Source: Pseudomonadota bacterium
Lineage (GTDB): Bacteria; Pseudomonadota; Gammaproteobacteria; Burkholderiales; Ga0077523
DNA length: 46,052 nt
Assembly: GCA_963205165.1 (NCBI GenBank)
Contig: CAUJJX010000037.1
Span: 1-46,052, forward strand
Reading direction: 5' to 3'
Shown in pieces: positions 1 through 8,038 of the stretch; the first letter of the stretch is position 1; each line of letters opens with the position of its first letter. The notes below the pieces were generated by a model that searched no databases, was not told the DNA's origin, and worked only from the letters and a program-made list of their open reading frames with translations. A program made the translations under genes and the position numbers.

Positions 1-1
1 C

Positions 2-505
2 GCCGCACCTGGCCACGACATGGGCGCGCTGATGTTCTGGTGCGAGGCCGAACGCATCCTGATTTCCGGCGATGCCCTGTGGGCCCGGGGATTCGGCGTC
101 GTGCTGCCCGGCGACGGGGTCGACGAACGGCTCGCCGCGGCCCGCGGGACGCTCCACGCGATCCGCGATCTGCAGCCGCGGATCGTGATCCCCGGTCACG
201 GCAAACCTTTCACCGATGTCGACGGCGCAGTCGCCGCCTGCCTGTCGCGCGTCGCCGCATTCGAGGCCGACGAACGCAAGCTCGCGCGGCACGTCCTGAA
301 GGTGATGCTCGTGTTCTCGATGCTGGAGCGCGGCGGCTTCCGCGAGGACGCCCTCGATGGATTCGTCGCGGCAACGCCGATGTACGCCGACTACGACGCG
401 ACGTGGTTCCAGATCGGCGCCGTCGCACTGGGCCGCGCGGTCACGGAGGAGTTGATCGCGTCCGGCGCGCTGCGCCGCAAGGACGGCTGGCTCAGGCCGG
501 CGTAG
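2..505 (+). CDS. Metallo-beta-lactamase-fold hydrolase, 5' truncated by window edge
   Basis: The frame is open from the first bases of the window, so the gene begins outside it; the ATG at base 20 is internal. The visible part begins with an APGHDMG stretch, matching the TPGH-type metal-binding motif of metallo-beta-lactamase-fold hydrolases. A GDALW segment (metal-bridging Asp) and a PGHGKPF segment (last metal-ligand His) follow. The C-terminal 100 residues or so form an alpha-helical extension of the kind seen in MBL hydrolases with a winged-helix-like tail. The substrate cannot be deduced because the HxHxDH motif lies outside the window. The family is fairly sure; the function is not. Confidence 0.8.
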   Translation, partial: AAPGHDMGALMFWCEAERILISGDALWARGFGVVLPGDGVDERLAAARGTLHAIRDLQPRIVIPGHGKPFTDVDGAVAACLSRVAAFEADERKLARHVLKVMLVFSMLERGGFREDALDGFVAATPMYADYDATWFQIGAVALGRAVTEELIASGALRRKDGWLRPA

Positions 506-640
506 CGTTCATTCGAACCCGCCTCGATGTCCGCGCGGCACGTTCCCGCATCCACCGGATGCGCGGCGCGGCTGTGGTTCGCGCGCCGATCGAAGCGTTC
601 GCGCCGGCCGCACGTCCGGCATCCGTCGCGTGAACCGGAC

Positions 641-1198
641 CTAGCGTCTCGCGGGCGCCACGGCCTGCCACACCTGCGGCTCGACTGCGACGCTCTCCGC
701 GCCATCCGACAACCACACCTGCCCTTCCTGGATCGTGCAGTCGAGCTTCATGTTCCGCTGCGCGAGCTTCGCGAGGGCCTGCGTGGATTCGTAGGGCAGG
801 TTCACGACGGTGAGGTTCGCGAGGCGCGCGAGTTCGGTGGCGTTCTGCTTCCACCAGAGATCGGCGCCGCGCCCGCCGTACGTGTAGACGAACACACGAT
901 CCGCGACGCCGCTCGCGCGACGCACCCGGCGTTCCTCGGGGAGCCCCACCTCGATCCATTCCTCGACGCTGCCCGTGAGGTCCTTGCGCCAGAGCGCTGG
1001 TTCGTCCTCGGTGCTGACGCCGCCGCCGAACGCGAGCTGCTCGTCGGCGTGGAGTGCGAAGGCGATGACGCGCACCATCATCCGTTCCTCGGTCTCGGAG
1101 GGATGTCGCGCGATGGTCAACGTGTGGTTGGCGTAGTGCCCGCGGTCGATGTCCGACACCGACAGCTCCGCCTTGTGGATCGTGGATTTGAGTGCCAT
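641..1198 (-). CDS. yaeQ: YaeQ family protein
   Basis: The 185-residue product begins MALKSTIHKAELSVSDIDRG and matches the YaeQ family along its whole length; E. coli YaeQ is about 181 aa. The family has a PD-(D/E)XK nuclease-like fold, and its biochemical role is poorly defined. The ORF track extends this frame upstream to 1690, but that part is Arg/Ser-rich shadow sequence overlapping gloC, so the ATG at 1198 is preferred on length and homology. No strong Shine-Dalgarno is visible at it. The gene is transcribed divergently from gloC across about 145 bp that must hold both promoters. Family call firm, function unknown. Confidence 0.9.
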   Translation of the reverse strand: MALKSTIHKAELSVSDIDRGHYANHTLTIARHPSETEERMMVRVIAFALHADEQLAFGGGVSTEDEPALWRKDLTGSVEEWIEVGLPEERRVRRASGVADRVFVYTYGGRGADLWWKQNATELARLANLTVVNLPYESTQALAKLAQRNMKLDCTIQEGQVWLSDGAESVAVEPQVWQAVAPARR

Positions 1199-1343
1199 GC
1201 GGCCGATGGTGACCGAGCGTCGCAGTCGAGGCAACGACGGCGGCGCGCCAGCCTTCCCCGCGGCACGACGACGGCCAGCCGCACGTCGCACCGATCGCGC
1301 CGTGCGAGAATCGGCCGCTCGTTCCGCAGCCCCGAGTCGCCGC

Positions 1344-1991
1344 ATGAAAGTCGCCATCGTCCCCGTCACGCCCTTCGAGCAGAACTGCTCCATCCTCGTC
1401 TGCGAACGCACGAAGCGCGCGGCCATCGTCGACCCGGGCGGCGACCTCGACCGCATCGAGGCCGCACTCGCGAAGTTCGGTGCGACCGCCGAGAAGATCT
1501 TCCTGACGCACGGCCACATCGACCATTGCGGCGGCACCGCCGAACTCGCGGCGCGCCTCGGGATCCCCGTCGAAGGTCCGCAGCGCGAAGACGCCTTCTG
1601 GATCGACCAGCTCCCGGAACAGGGCCGGCGCTTCGGCTTCCCGCAGCTCGCCGCGTTCACGCCCGACCGCTGGCTCGAAGGCGGCGACACCGTGCAGTTC
1701 GGCGAGCAGACGCTCGAGGTGCGCTACTGCCCCGGCCACACGCCGGGCCACGTCGTGTTCTTCCACCGGGCGCTGCGCGTGGCGTTCGTCGGGGACGTCC
1801 TGTTCCAGGGCTCGATCGGCCGCACCGACTTCCCCCGCGGCGATCTCGACACGCTCATCGAGTCGATCACGACGCAGCTCTGGCCCCTCGGCGACGACGT
1901 GACGTTCGTACCCGGGCACGGTCCGACGTCGACGTTCGGCGAGGAGCGCGCGAGCAACCCGTACGTCGGCGACGCGGCGCTGGCGCGGTGA
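1344..1991 (+). CDS. gloC: GloC/YcbL-type hydroxyacylglutathione hydrolase (glyoxalase II)
   Basis: This metallo-beta-lactamase-fold thioesterase is expected to hydrolyse S-D-lactoylglutathione in methylglyoxal detoxification, in the cytosol. Visible metal ligands are THGHIDHCGG (HxHxDH), CPGHTPGH, GDVLF and PGHGPTS. At 215 residues it has the length of the compact YcbL/GloC type and lacks the C-terminal helical domain of classic GloB. The track start at 1149 is rejected: the extra N-terminus is low-complexity, whereas the ATG at 1344 gives MKVAIVPVTPFEQNCS, the normal family N-terminus. A dispersed-type hairpin and a heptamer repeat array follow the gene. The substrate is inferred from the family; persulfide dioxygenase-like relatives share the fold. 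Confidence 0.88.
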   Translation: MKVAIVPVTPFEQNCSILVCERTKRAAIVDPGGDLDRIEAALAKFGATAEKIFLTHGHIDHCGGTAELAARLGIPVEGPQREDAFWIDQLPEQGRRFGFPQLAAFTPDRWLEGGDTVQFGEQTLEVRYCPGHTPGHVVFFHRALRVAFVGDVLFQGSIGRTDFPRGDLDTLIESITTQLWPLGDDVTFVPGHGPTSTFGEERASNPYVGDAALAR

Positions 1992-2069
1992 ATCCCGACG
2001 CCTGCTTCCATCGGCCGTCCCGGTGCTCGCGGGCGGATCGCAGGCGCGATGACCGGCCCTCTCCCCCGG

Positions 2070-2095
2070 CCCCTCTCCCGCGAGCGGGCGAGGGG
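2070..2095. repeat. Hairpin resembling a dispersed intergenic repeat
   Basis: CCCCTCTCCCG, a CGAG loop and CGGGCGAGGGG form an 11-bp stem with one mismatch, about 80 bases after gloC. No T-run follows, so it is not a standard intrinsic terminator. The sequence resembles a palindromic intergenic repeat common in GC-rich proteobacteria (recalled, not searched). Confidence 0.5.
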
Positions 2096-2139
2096 AGAAC
2101 ATCACGCCGAGGCACGATGCCTGTCGCCCGTCGCCCGTC

Positions 2140-2209
2140 GCCTGACGCCCAACGCCTGACGCCTGACGCCTGACGCCTGACGCCTGACGCCTAACGCCTA
2201 ACGCCTAAC
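2140..2209. repeat. Tandem array of a 7-bp repeat (GCCTGAC), ten units
   Basis: Ten consecutive heptamers fill this stretch: GCCTGAC, GCCCAAC, five GCCTGAC and three GCCTAAC. The array ends 11 bases before the start codon of the threonine-dehydratase-like gene. The same heptamer, in reverse orientation, forms a second array at 13685-13719, so it is a recurring genomic repeat and not chance. Seven is not a multiple of three in-frame, and the array is non-coding. Confidence 0.85.
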
Positions 2210-2220
2210 GCCCCCAGAGC

Positions 2221-3180
2221 ATGCACCTCCCCACCCTCAAGCAGCTCGAACACGCCGCGCACGTCGTCCAGCGCGCCATGCAACCCACGCCGCAATACGC
2301 CTGGCCGCTGCTCGGCGCGCGGCTCGGCACCCAGGTCTGGCTCAAGCACGAGAACCACACCCCGGTCGGCGCCTTCAAGGTCCGCGGCGGACTCGTCTAT
2401 TTCCACGAGCTGCTGCAGTCGGGGATGAAGCCCGCAGGCGTGATCACCGCGACGCGGGGCAACCACGGTCAGTCGGTCGCGTTCGCCGCGCGCCGGCACG
2501 ACCTGCCCGTGACGATCGTCGTGCCGACGGGCAACAGCCGCGAGAAGAACGACGCGATGCGCGCGCTCGGCGCCGAGCTGATCGAGCACGGCGACGACTT
2601 CCAGGCGGCGCGCGAGCACGCGAACGAACTCGCCGAGGCGCGGGGGCTGCACATGGTCCCGTCGTTCCACCCGTTCCTCGTGCAGGGCGTCGCGAGCTAC
2701 GCGCTCGAACTGCTGCACGCGCAGCCGGACCTCGACGTGCTGTACGTCCCCATCGGACTCGGCTCCGGCATCTGCGGCGCGATCGCGGTGCGCGAGGCGC
2801 TGGGACTGAAGACGGAGATCGTCGGCGTCTGCTCCGCCGACGCCCCGGCGTACGCACGATCGTTCGAGTACGGCGAGATCGTCGAACGGCCGGCCCGGAC
2901 GCAGATCGCGGACGGCCTCGCGTGCCGCGTCCCCGAACCGTCGGCGCTCGAGACGATCCGGGCGCACGCCTCGCGGATCGTGGAAGTGACCGACGACGAG
3001 GTCGCGGAGGCCATGCGCGTGCTGTTCTCGACGACACACAACGCTGCCGAGGGCGCGGGCGCCGCCGCCGTCGCGGCCATCATCCAGGAGCGCGACCGGG
3101 TCGCCGGCCGGAAGGTGGCCGCGGTGCTCTCGGGGTCGAACGTCGACCGCGACGTGTTCGCGAAGGTGCTCGCCGGGTAG
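2221..3180 (+). CDS. Threonine/serine dehydratase-like PLP enzyme
   Basis: This 319-residue fold-type II pyridoxal-phosphate enzyme is expected to deaminate threonine or serine to the 2-oxo acid plus ammonia. The PLP lysine lies in TPVGAFKVRGG near residue 50. A TRGNHGQS segment binds the substrate carboxylate, and GLGSGICG corresponds to the phosphate-binding glycine loop. It ends after the SGSNVD motif and has no C-terminal ACT regulatory domain, so it resembles catabolic or secondary-metabolism dehydratases (including ectoine-utilization EutB-like enzymes) more than biosynthetic IlvA. The start sits directly after the heptamer repeats with no clear Shine-Dalgarno. The exact substrate is unknown. 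Confidence 0.85.
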   Translation: MHLPTLKQLEHAAHVVQRAMQPTPQYAWPLLGARLGTQVWLKHENHTPVGAFKVRGGLVYFHELLQSGMKPAGVITATRGNHGQSVAFAARRHDLPVTIVVPTGNSREKNDAMRALGAELIEHGDDFQAAREHANELAEARGLHMVPSFHPFLVQGVASYALELLHAQPDLDVLYVPIGLGSGICGAIAVREALGLKTEIVGVCSADAPAYARSFEYGEIVERPARTQIADGLACRVPEPSALETIRAHASRIVEVTDDEVAEAMRVLFSTTHNAAEGAGAAAVAAIIQERDRVAGRKVAAVLSGSNVDRDVFAKVLAG

Positions 3181-3340
3181 GACCGGCCCGCGCATCGCCC
3201 CGCCGGGACCGCCTCCGCCGTCCGACCAGCCGACGCCGCAACGACCCGTATAGACAACCTCTTTCCGGGATCGGGAAACATTCGCCTGTTCCCCCGGTCG
3301 AAGCCCGGCGAAAATCGCATCCCCTCACACGGAGAGTCCC

Positions 3341-4288
3341 ATGCACCACCCGTCCACCACCGCGGCCTCGCGCCTGCGTCACGCCCTGCTCGGCACCGTC
3401 GCACTGGCCGGCCTGCTCGCCGCCGGCACGGCCGGCGCCCAGACCACGACCGCCGATCCGATGCGGGATCCCCGTTACATGAGCGGTCACCGCGACGCGA
3501 CGCCCCCCGAGATCCCCGAGGAGTTCCGCGACGCCGATGCCCTGACCCGCGTGAAGGGCGTGAAGCGGATCACGGCATGCGCCGACCCGTACGCATTCCC
3601 GTCGACCGAGATCACGGATGTCGCCCGGGGCTTCGACGTCGACATCCTGAAGGCCATCGCCAAGGAACAGGGCTGGGAGACCTTCTTCATCTGGGTGAAC
3701 ACCTCCGGTCGCGGCGGCATGAACCGCGCCTTCCGGACGTCGATCAAGAAAGGCATCTGCGACGTCTTCCTGGGCCTCGGCACGGGCGGGCTCGACCCCG
3801 AACTCGGCAAGTCGCGCCTCAAGCTGCTCGATCCGGTGTTCGGCGTCGGCTACGTCCTCGTGTCGTACGACCCGGCCCTGAAGACGAAAACTCTCGACGA
3901 GCTGGCCGCCGCCAAGGTGCGCGCCGCCGCGACCTACTTCACGGAGTCCGAGAACTTCCTCACGAAGCACGCCATCGATCACGAGACCTTCCCCGAATCG
4001 CGCCGCGCGATCCGGGCACTCGCCGAGGGCAAGGTGCAGATCGCGTTGATCCCGTCGACGATGATCGCCGAGGCCCAGCGCGAATTCCCCGACCGTGCGC
4101 TCGTGATCCTCGACGGCTACCAGTCGAAGGACGGTCTCACCTGGAACAACACGTGGGCCGCCAAGGAGAAGGAAACCGAGCTGAACGCCTTCCTCAACCA
4201 GCGCATCGCAGCGCTCGCCGCCGACGGCCGGCTGAAGACCATCCTCGGCACCTACGGGATCCCGTACTACCCGCCCTTCCCGCAGTGA
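3341..4288 (+). CDS. Periplasmic solute-binding protein, family 3 type
   Basis: The 315-residue product has a clear signal peptide (basic start, hydrophobic ALLGTVALAGLLAAG, cleavage near AGAQ). A bacterial extracellular solute-binding family 3 fold follows: RITACADPYAFPS begins the first lobe and GFDVDILKAIAKEQGW is the typical helix. The overall style resembles MoxJ/XoxJ-like proteins and other orphan binding proteins that accompany periplasmic dehydrogenases. No permease or ATPase gene adjoins it, so it may act with a distant transporter or as a periplasmic helper. The ATG is preceded by GGAGAG, and the gene ends just before a strong terminator. Ligand unknown. Confidence 0.75.
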   Translation: MHHPSTTAASRLRHALLGTVALAGLLAAGTAGAQTTTADPMRDPRYMSGHRDATPPEIPEEFRDADALTRVKGVKRITACADPYAFPSTEITDVARGFDVDILKAIAKEQGWETFFIWVNTSGRGGMNRAFRTSIKKGICDVFLGLGTGGLDPELGKSRLKLLDPVFGVGYVLVSYDPALKTKTLDELAAAKVRAAATYFTESENFLTKHAIDHETFPESRRAIRALAEGKVQIALIPSTMIAEAQREFPDRALVILDGYQSKDGLTWNNTWAAKEKETELNAFLNQRIAALAADGRLKTILGTYGIPYYPPFPQ

Positions 4289-4328
4289 CGATGTCCCGGG
4301 GCTGACCGGCCCCGGCGACCGCACCACG

Positions 4329-4369
4329 AAAAAAGCCCACCCCTCGTTGCCGGGGGGTGGGCTTTTTTT
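4329..4369. terminator. Strong bidirectional intrinsic terminator
   Basis: AAAAAAGCCCACCCC, a short loop and GGGGTGGGCTTTTTTT form a long GC stem with an A-run on one side and a T-run on the other. It therefore works in both directions. It lies between the convergent solute-binding and PEP-CTERM genes and should terminate both. Confidence 0.93.
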
Positions 4370-4406
4370 GTTGCTGACCTGCGGGAGCCGAAGCTCCCCC
4401 GGTCGA

Positions 4407-5825
4407 TCAGGCAGTCTTGCGGCGACGCGACCGCATCAGGGCCAGCATGCCGAGGCCGGCGCCGAGCATGGCGTAGGTCTCGGGTTCCGGAACGGCGGTG
4501 ATCTGGATGGTGCGATCGATGCCGCTCGCCGGGTGCTGGATGTTCACGTACGCCTTGTTCGGATCGAGCTTGTCGAAGTACAGGCCCGTGAATTCCGAAC
4601 CGACGGTCCCGTTCGAAGCCCAGCGTGCCAGGCCTTCGCCGGCGTCGAGCAGGTCACCGTCCTTGTTGATGTCCTTCGCGAACCAGATGTCGTCGTCCAC
4701 GCCGCCGTTGCGGTCCTCGATGATGTAGATGTTGCCTTCGGCATCGATGGCGAGGTTGTCCGGGCTGCGCAGGCCGGAGCCCACCGCGAGGCCCGTCGCG
4801 AGGTCGATCGTCGACGTGTTGGCGAACAGCGACGACTGGCCGGTCGTCAGGTTGAACATGTAGACCTCGTTCGTCGTCGTCGTGGCGATGTACATGCGCT
4901 CGTCGCCGTTCGCCGCGACCTGGATCTCGAGGTCTTCCGGACGCTGGTAGTCGGTCCCGCCGACGAGGTTGGCCGCCGCACGACCGTCGAGGGCGAAGTT
5001 GCCGCCGCCGAGGTTGACCATCGCGCTGAACGTCGCGGCGTTGGCCGTGCCGGTGGTGGTCGTGATGGCTTCCCAGGTGATCGCGCCGACGGCGTTTGCG
5101 TTGCTGCCGCCGTCGACCTTCGCGACGAAGGTCTGGCCCTTGTCGAAGTACTGGTCACCGGTCGCGGCATTCGCGTTGGACGACACGTACTTGTAGATCG
5201 AGCCGCCGTTCAGTTCGTCGATGAAGTACATCGACTTCTGGCTGTCGAAGGCGAGGCCTTCGTGCGACACGCGCGGCACGACGTTGCGCTGGATGAAGTT
5301 GCCGCCGTTGGCAGCGGCCGTCGTCGAGTTGGTCACTTCGAACAGGCGACCCTTCTGGCTGCCCGTGCCCCACGATTCCTCGGCCGTGATGTAGGAACCC
5401 CAGGGCGTCCAGCGCGAAGCATCGCCGGCGACGAAGCCTTGCGTGCCCGGCGCGACGATCGTCACGGTGCGGGTGTTGTAGTTCGGATCCTGGAGGTCGA
5501 TGCGCTGCACGCCGCCCGTGCCCGTCTCGTAGGGCATGAGCAGGTAGCGGCCGGCGTCCGGGCCCGATTCGTTGGCCGTGATCATGTCCCAGTTGCCCGA
5601 GTTGGAACCGGGTACGAGCGTGTTCTGCGTGGCGCGGTCGGCGATCGTGAGCTGCGTGAAGTTCGGGCTCGACAGCGTCAGCGGGAACGCTTCGTTGGCC
5701 GTCGGGCCGGCGGACGCGGCGATCGGCGTGAAGTTGTCGAAGTACGTGGTCGCGGCGTTCGCGCCGGCGGCCATGGTCATGAGGGCGCCGGCGACGAGCG
5801 CGGCGAGGGGCTTGCGTTGGAACAT
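4407..5825 (-). CDS. PhoX/DUF839-like PEP-CTERM exported protein
   Basis: The 472-residue secreted protein has an N-terminal signal peptide (MFQRKPLAALVAGALMTMAAGANA). Its last 25 residues form a PEP-CTERM sorting signal: VPEPETYAMLGAGLGMLAL followed by an Arg-rich tail. The family's tails are recognised by an exosortase, which would be encoded elsewhere. The body carries beta-propeller-like segments (SHEGLAFD, RPEDLEI, SPDNLAIDAEGNIYIIED) as in DUF839/PhoX-type phosphatases. Whether it is an active Ca-dependent phosphatase cannot be told. The ATG at 5825 is chosen over 5849 because it has GGAGA at the right distance and starts the signal peptide exactly. The gene is monocistronic and convergent to the solute-binding gene. 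Confidence 0.85.
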   Translation of the reverse strand: MFQRKPLAALVAGALMTMAAGANAATTYFDNFTPIAASAGPTANEAFPLTLSSPNFTQLTIADRATQNTLVPGSNSGNWDMITANESGPDAGRYLLMPYETGTGGVQRIDLQDPNYNTRTVTIVAPGTQGFVAGDASRWTPWGSYITAEESWGTGSQKGRLFEVTNSTTAAANGGNFIQRNVVPRVSHEGLAFDSQKSMYFIDELNGGSIYKYVSSNANAATGDQYFDKGQTFVAKVDGGSNANAVGAITWEAITTTTGTANAATFSAMVNLGGGNFALDGRAAANLVGGTDYQRPEDLEIQVAANGDERMYIATTTTNEVYMFNLTTGQSSLFANTSTIDLATGLAVGSGLRSPDNLAIDAEGNIYIIEDRNGGVDDDIWFAKDINKDGDLLDAGEGLARWASNGTVGSEFTGLYFDKLDPNKAYVNIQHPASGIDRTIQITAVPEPETYAMLGAGLGMLALMRSRRRKTA

Positions 5826-6115
5826 GGTGCGATCTCCGGGGGTCGGCATCCGGACAGCGACCGGATGCTCGGTTCGAGGGGCTGCGAGGGAACACGATCG
5901 AATCCGTGTGCTCTCCTCACGCCCTCAAGTTAGACCCCCGAATTTGCGTGCCCGTGACTCCGGCCGCCGCCGGCCCTGAGCCCATCGGACCATGCCGGCC
6001 GAATCTCCCGGCCGGCCGGCGGAGCGCAGGCGACCGGATCCGCCGGCCCGAGCGGGCAACGCAGGATGCTCCGACCACGGCGACCGACGCATTGCGCGTC
6101 GCGCCCGTCTCGCAT
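5826..6115. other. Intergenic region upstream of the PEP-CTERM gene
   Basis: About 290 bases lie between the 3' end of the SRPBCC-oxidoreductase gene and the start of the PEP-CTERM gene, both on the minus strand. The Shine-Dalgarno of the PEP-CTERM gene is visible, but I could not place a convincing promoter or terminator. The ORFs listed here are shadows. Confidence 0.6.
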
Positions 6116-7570
6116 TCAGGGCACCAGCAGCAACGCCCCCCGGCTCGCCCGCGATTCGAGCAGCCGGTGCGCCTCGGCCGCGGAGCCCAGCTCGAAGCGT
6201 CCGCCGATCTCCGGCCGCACGACGCCCGACTGCACGGCCTGCCACAGCCGCCCCGCCATCTCCGCAAGCCGCGCCGGGTCGGCGGTGTAGTGGAAGATCA
6301 CCGGCTGCGAGAACGTCGCGCTCCGGTGCACGAGCGCGTCGGACGCCAGCGGCGGCAGCGCCCCGCTCGCCTGCCCCACGCTGACCCAGTGGCCGAACAG
6401 CGCGAGCGACGCGAGGTTGTCGCGCACGCCGCGCTCGCCGAGTCCGTCGACGATCAGGTCGGCGCCGCGACCGCCGGACGCGCGCAACACGGCGTCCGCG
6501 AAGTTGTACTCGCGGGTCACGACGACGTGATGACAGCCGTGGTCGCGGGCGGTGCGCGCCTTCTCGTCCGTCGAGACGGTGCCGATCACCGTCGCGCCGA
6601 GCGACCGTGCCCAGCCCGCGGCGAGGGTCCCGAGGCCGCCCGCCGCCGCGTGGACGAGCACGACCTCGCCGGGCACGACGCGATGGATCCGGTGCAGCAG
6701 GTACTCCGCCGTCAGGCCCTTCAGGAACACGGCCGCGGCCGTCTCGTTGTCGATGCCGTCCGGGATGCGGGCGACCTGCGCGGCCGGCACGGTGCGGACG
6801 CCGCAGTAGCTCCCGCACGGCAGGAGTGCGTACGCGACGCGGTCGCCGGGGATCACGTTCGTGACGTCCGGCCCGACGTCGAGCACGACACCGCTGGCCT
6901 CCACCCCGAGCACATCGCCCGGTGCCGCGAGCGGCATCCACCCGCGACGGATGTAGACGTCGACGTAGTTGATGCCGATGGCGGCGTGGCGGATGCGCAC
7001 CTCGCCCGGCCCCGGTGCGTTTGCGACGACCCGCACCGGACGCAGCACCTCCGGCCCGCCGGTGCGCTCGAACGCGATCGCGTCGGACTCGATCGGCGCG
7101 CCGCGGGCGTCCCCGAGGCCCGCACCGGCACGCCCGCGCGCGAGGTATTGCCGCAGCCCGGCGAATCCGCCTTCGTACACGCCGACGCCGACCATCTCGG
7201 ACAGCTCGCGCTCGCGGCCGCGCGGCGTCCGGAAGGTCGACTGCCAGTGCCAGAACGTGCGGTTGCCGTCGGTGACGGGCTTGAGCTGCACCGTCGCGAC
7301 GTAGCGTTCGAGCGGCACGTCGGCGTCGAGGATGCAGTACGTCATCCGGTGATCGCGGTCGGACAGTGCGATGAGTTGTTCGCGAATGCGGGCACCGTCG
7401 CGCAGCGTGAAGTTGCGCACGCACCCGACGCGGTCGGACGGCTCGTCGCCCTCGATGCCGGATTCCGCGACGACCGGATGCCACGCCGTGTGCGAATTGA
7501 AGTCCCGGAGGATCGCCCAGACGCGGTCGATGGGCGCGTCGATGATCGCGGAGCGGGTGACTCGCTGCAT
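6116..7570 (-). CDS. SRPBCC domain - quinone oxidoreductase (MDR) fusion
   Basis: The 484-residue product has two domains in one frame. Residues 1-145 form an SRPBCC/polyketide-cyclase-like ligand-binding domain (IDAPIDRVWAILRDFN, AWHPVV) that is clearly paralogous to the next gene upstream. From about 165 to the end it is a zinc-independent medium-chain dehydrogenase/reductase of the quinone oxidoreductase type: TGGPEVL, GPGEVRIRHAAIGINYVDVY, and NAD(P)-binding HAAAGGLGTLAAGWA. It would reduce a quinone or enone with NADPH, perhaps with substrate held by the SRPBCC part. The ATG at 7570 fits the domain start; the longer ORF is out-of-gene sequence. It is the last gene of the long minus-strand run. 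The fusion is not a frameshift artefact, since both halves share one frame without a stop. Confidence 0.87.
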   Translation of the reverse strand: MQRVTRSAIIDAPIDRVWAILRDFNSHTAWHPVVAESGIEGDEPSDRVGCVRNFTLRDGARIREQLIALSDRDHRMTYCILDADVPLERYVATVQLKPVTDGNRTFWHWQSTFRTPRGRERELSEMVGVGVYEGGFAGLRQYLARGRAGAGLGDARGAPIESDAIAFERTGGPEVLRPVRVVANAPGPGEVRIRHAAIGINYVDVYIRRGWMPLAAPGDVLGVEASGVVLDVGPDVTNVIPGDRVAYALLPCGSYCGVRTVPAAQVARIPDGIDNETAAAVFLKGLTAEYLLHRIHRVVPGEVVLVHAAAGGLGTLAAGWARSLGATVIGTVSTDEKARTARDHGCHHVVVTREYNFADAVLRASGGRGADLIVDGLGERGVRDNLASLALFGHWVSVGQASGALPPLASDALVHRSATFSQPVIFHYTADPARLAEMAGRLWQAVQSGVVRPEIGGRFELGSAAEAHRLLESRASRGALLLVP

Positions 7571-7587
7571 GGTCGCCGTGGCGTCGG

Positions 7588-8028
7588 TCAGCGGCGGCCG
7601 AACCGCAGCTTCAGCGCATCGAAGCCGGCCTGGAAGACGCCCTGCCCGATCGTCTGCGACAGCTCGCGTTCGCGCGCCGGTTCGCAGTCGAACTCGGCGC
7701 TCCATTCTGCAAAGCAGCGGTTGCCGTCGGTCACGGGCGTGAGCTTCAGCGTCGCGACGTAGTGCTCGAGCGGCATCGGCGACGCGAGGATCGAGTACGT
7801 GCACTGGTAGTCGTAGTCCGACAGCGAGAGGAGCTGCTCGCGGAGCTGCCCGCCGTCGCGCATCCGGAACGCCCGGACGCAGCCGACCTTGTCCGACGGC
7901 TGCGCGTTCTCGATGCGCGAGTCGGCAATCAGCGGATGCCACGCCGGCAGCGCGTTGAAGTCCCGGATCACGCTCCAGACCGTGTCGGCCGGGGCATCGA
8001 TCACGCTCGACGTGTAGACGCGGATCAC
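7588..8028 (-). CDS. SRPBCC family protein
   Basis: This 146-residue single-domain SRPBCC (START/Bet v 1-like) protein begins MIRVYTSSVIDAPADTVW. It aligns along its length with the N-terminal domain of the following fusion protein (shared IDAP...VW, RDFN, AWHP, SDxVGCVR, EQLxxLSD), which points to tandem duplication. Such proteins bind hydrophobic small molecules or act as cyclases or hydrolases. The start is GTG with GAGGAGG upstream, and it lies 10 bases from the flotillin-like gene's stop. No catalytic residue can be assigned. Confidence 0.85.
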   Translation of the reverse strand: MIRVYTSSVIDAPADTVWSVIRDFNALPAWHPLIADSRIENAQPSDKVGCVRAFRMRDGGQLREQLLSLSDYDYQCTYSILASPMPLEHYVATLKLTPVTDGNRCFAEWSAEFDCEPARERELSQTIGQGVFQAGFDALKLRFGRR

Positions 8029-8038
8029 GCGGGCCTCC

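Noticed and set aside
492-2105. 537-aa minus-strand ORF across yaeQ and gloC
   Set aside because: Wrong frame for YaeQ and antisense to the GloC motifs; no domain seen.
2140-2209. Heptamer array as a CRISPR
   Set aside because: Units are 7 bp and contiguous; there are no 20-40 bp repeats with unique spacers and no cas genes.
5925-7484. 519-aa minus-strand ORF overlapping the SRPBCC-MDR gene
   Set aside because: Out-of-frame Arg-rich translation of the same DNA; the MDR motifs lie in the other frame.
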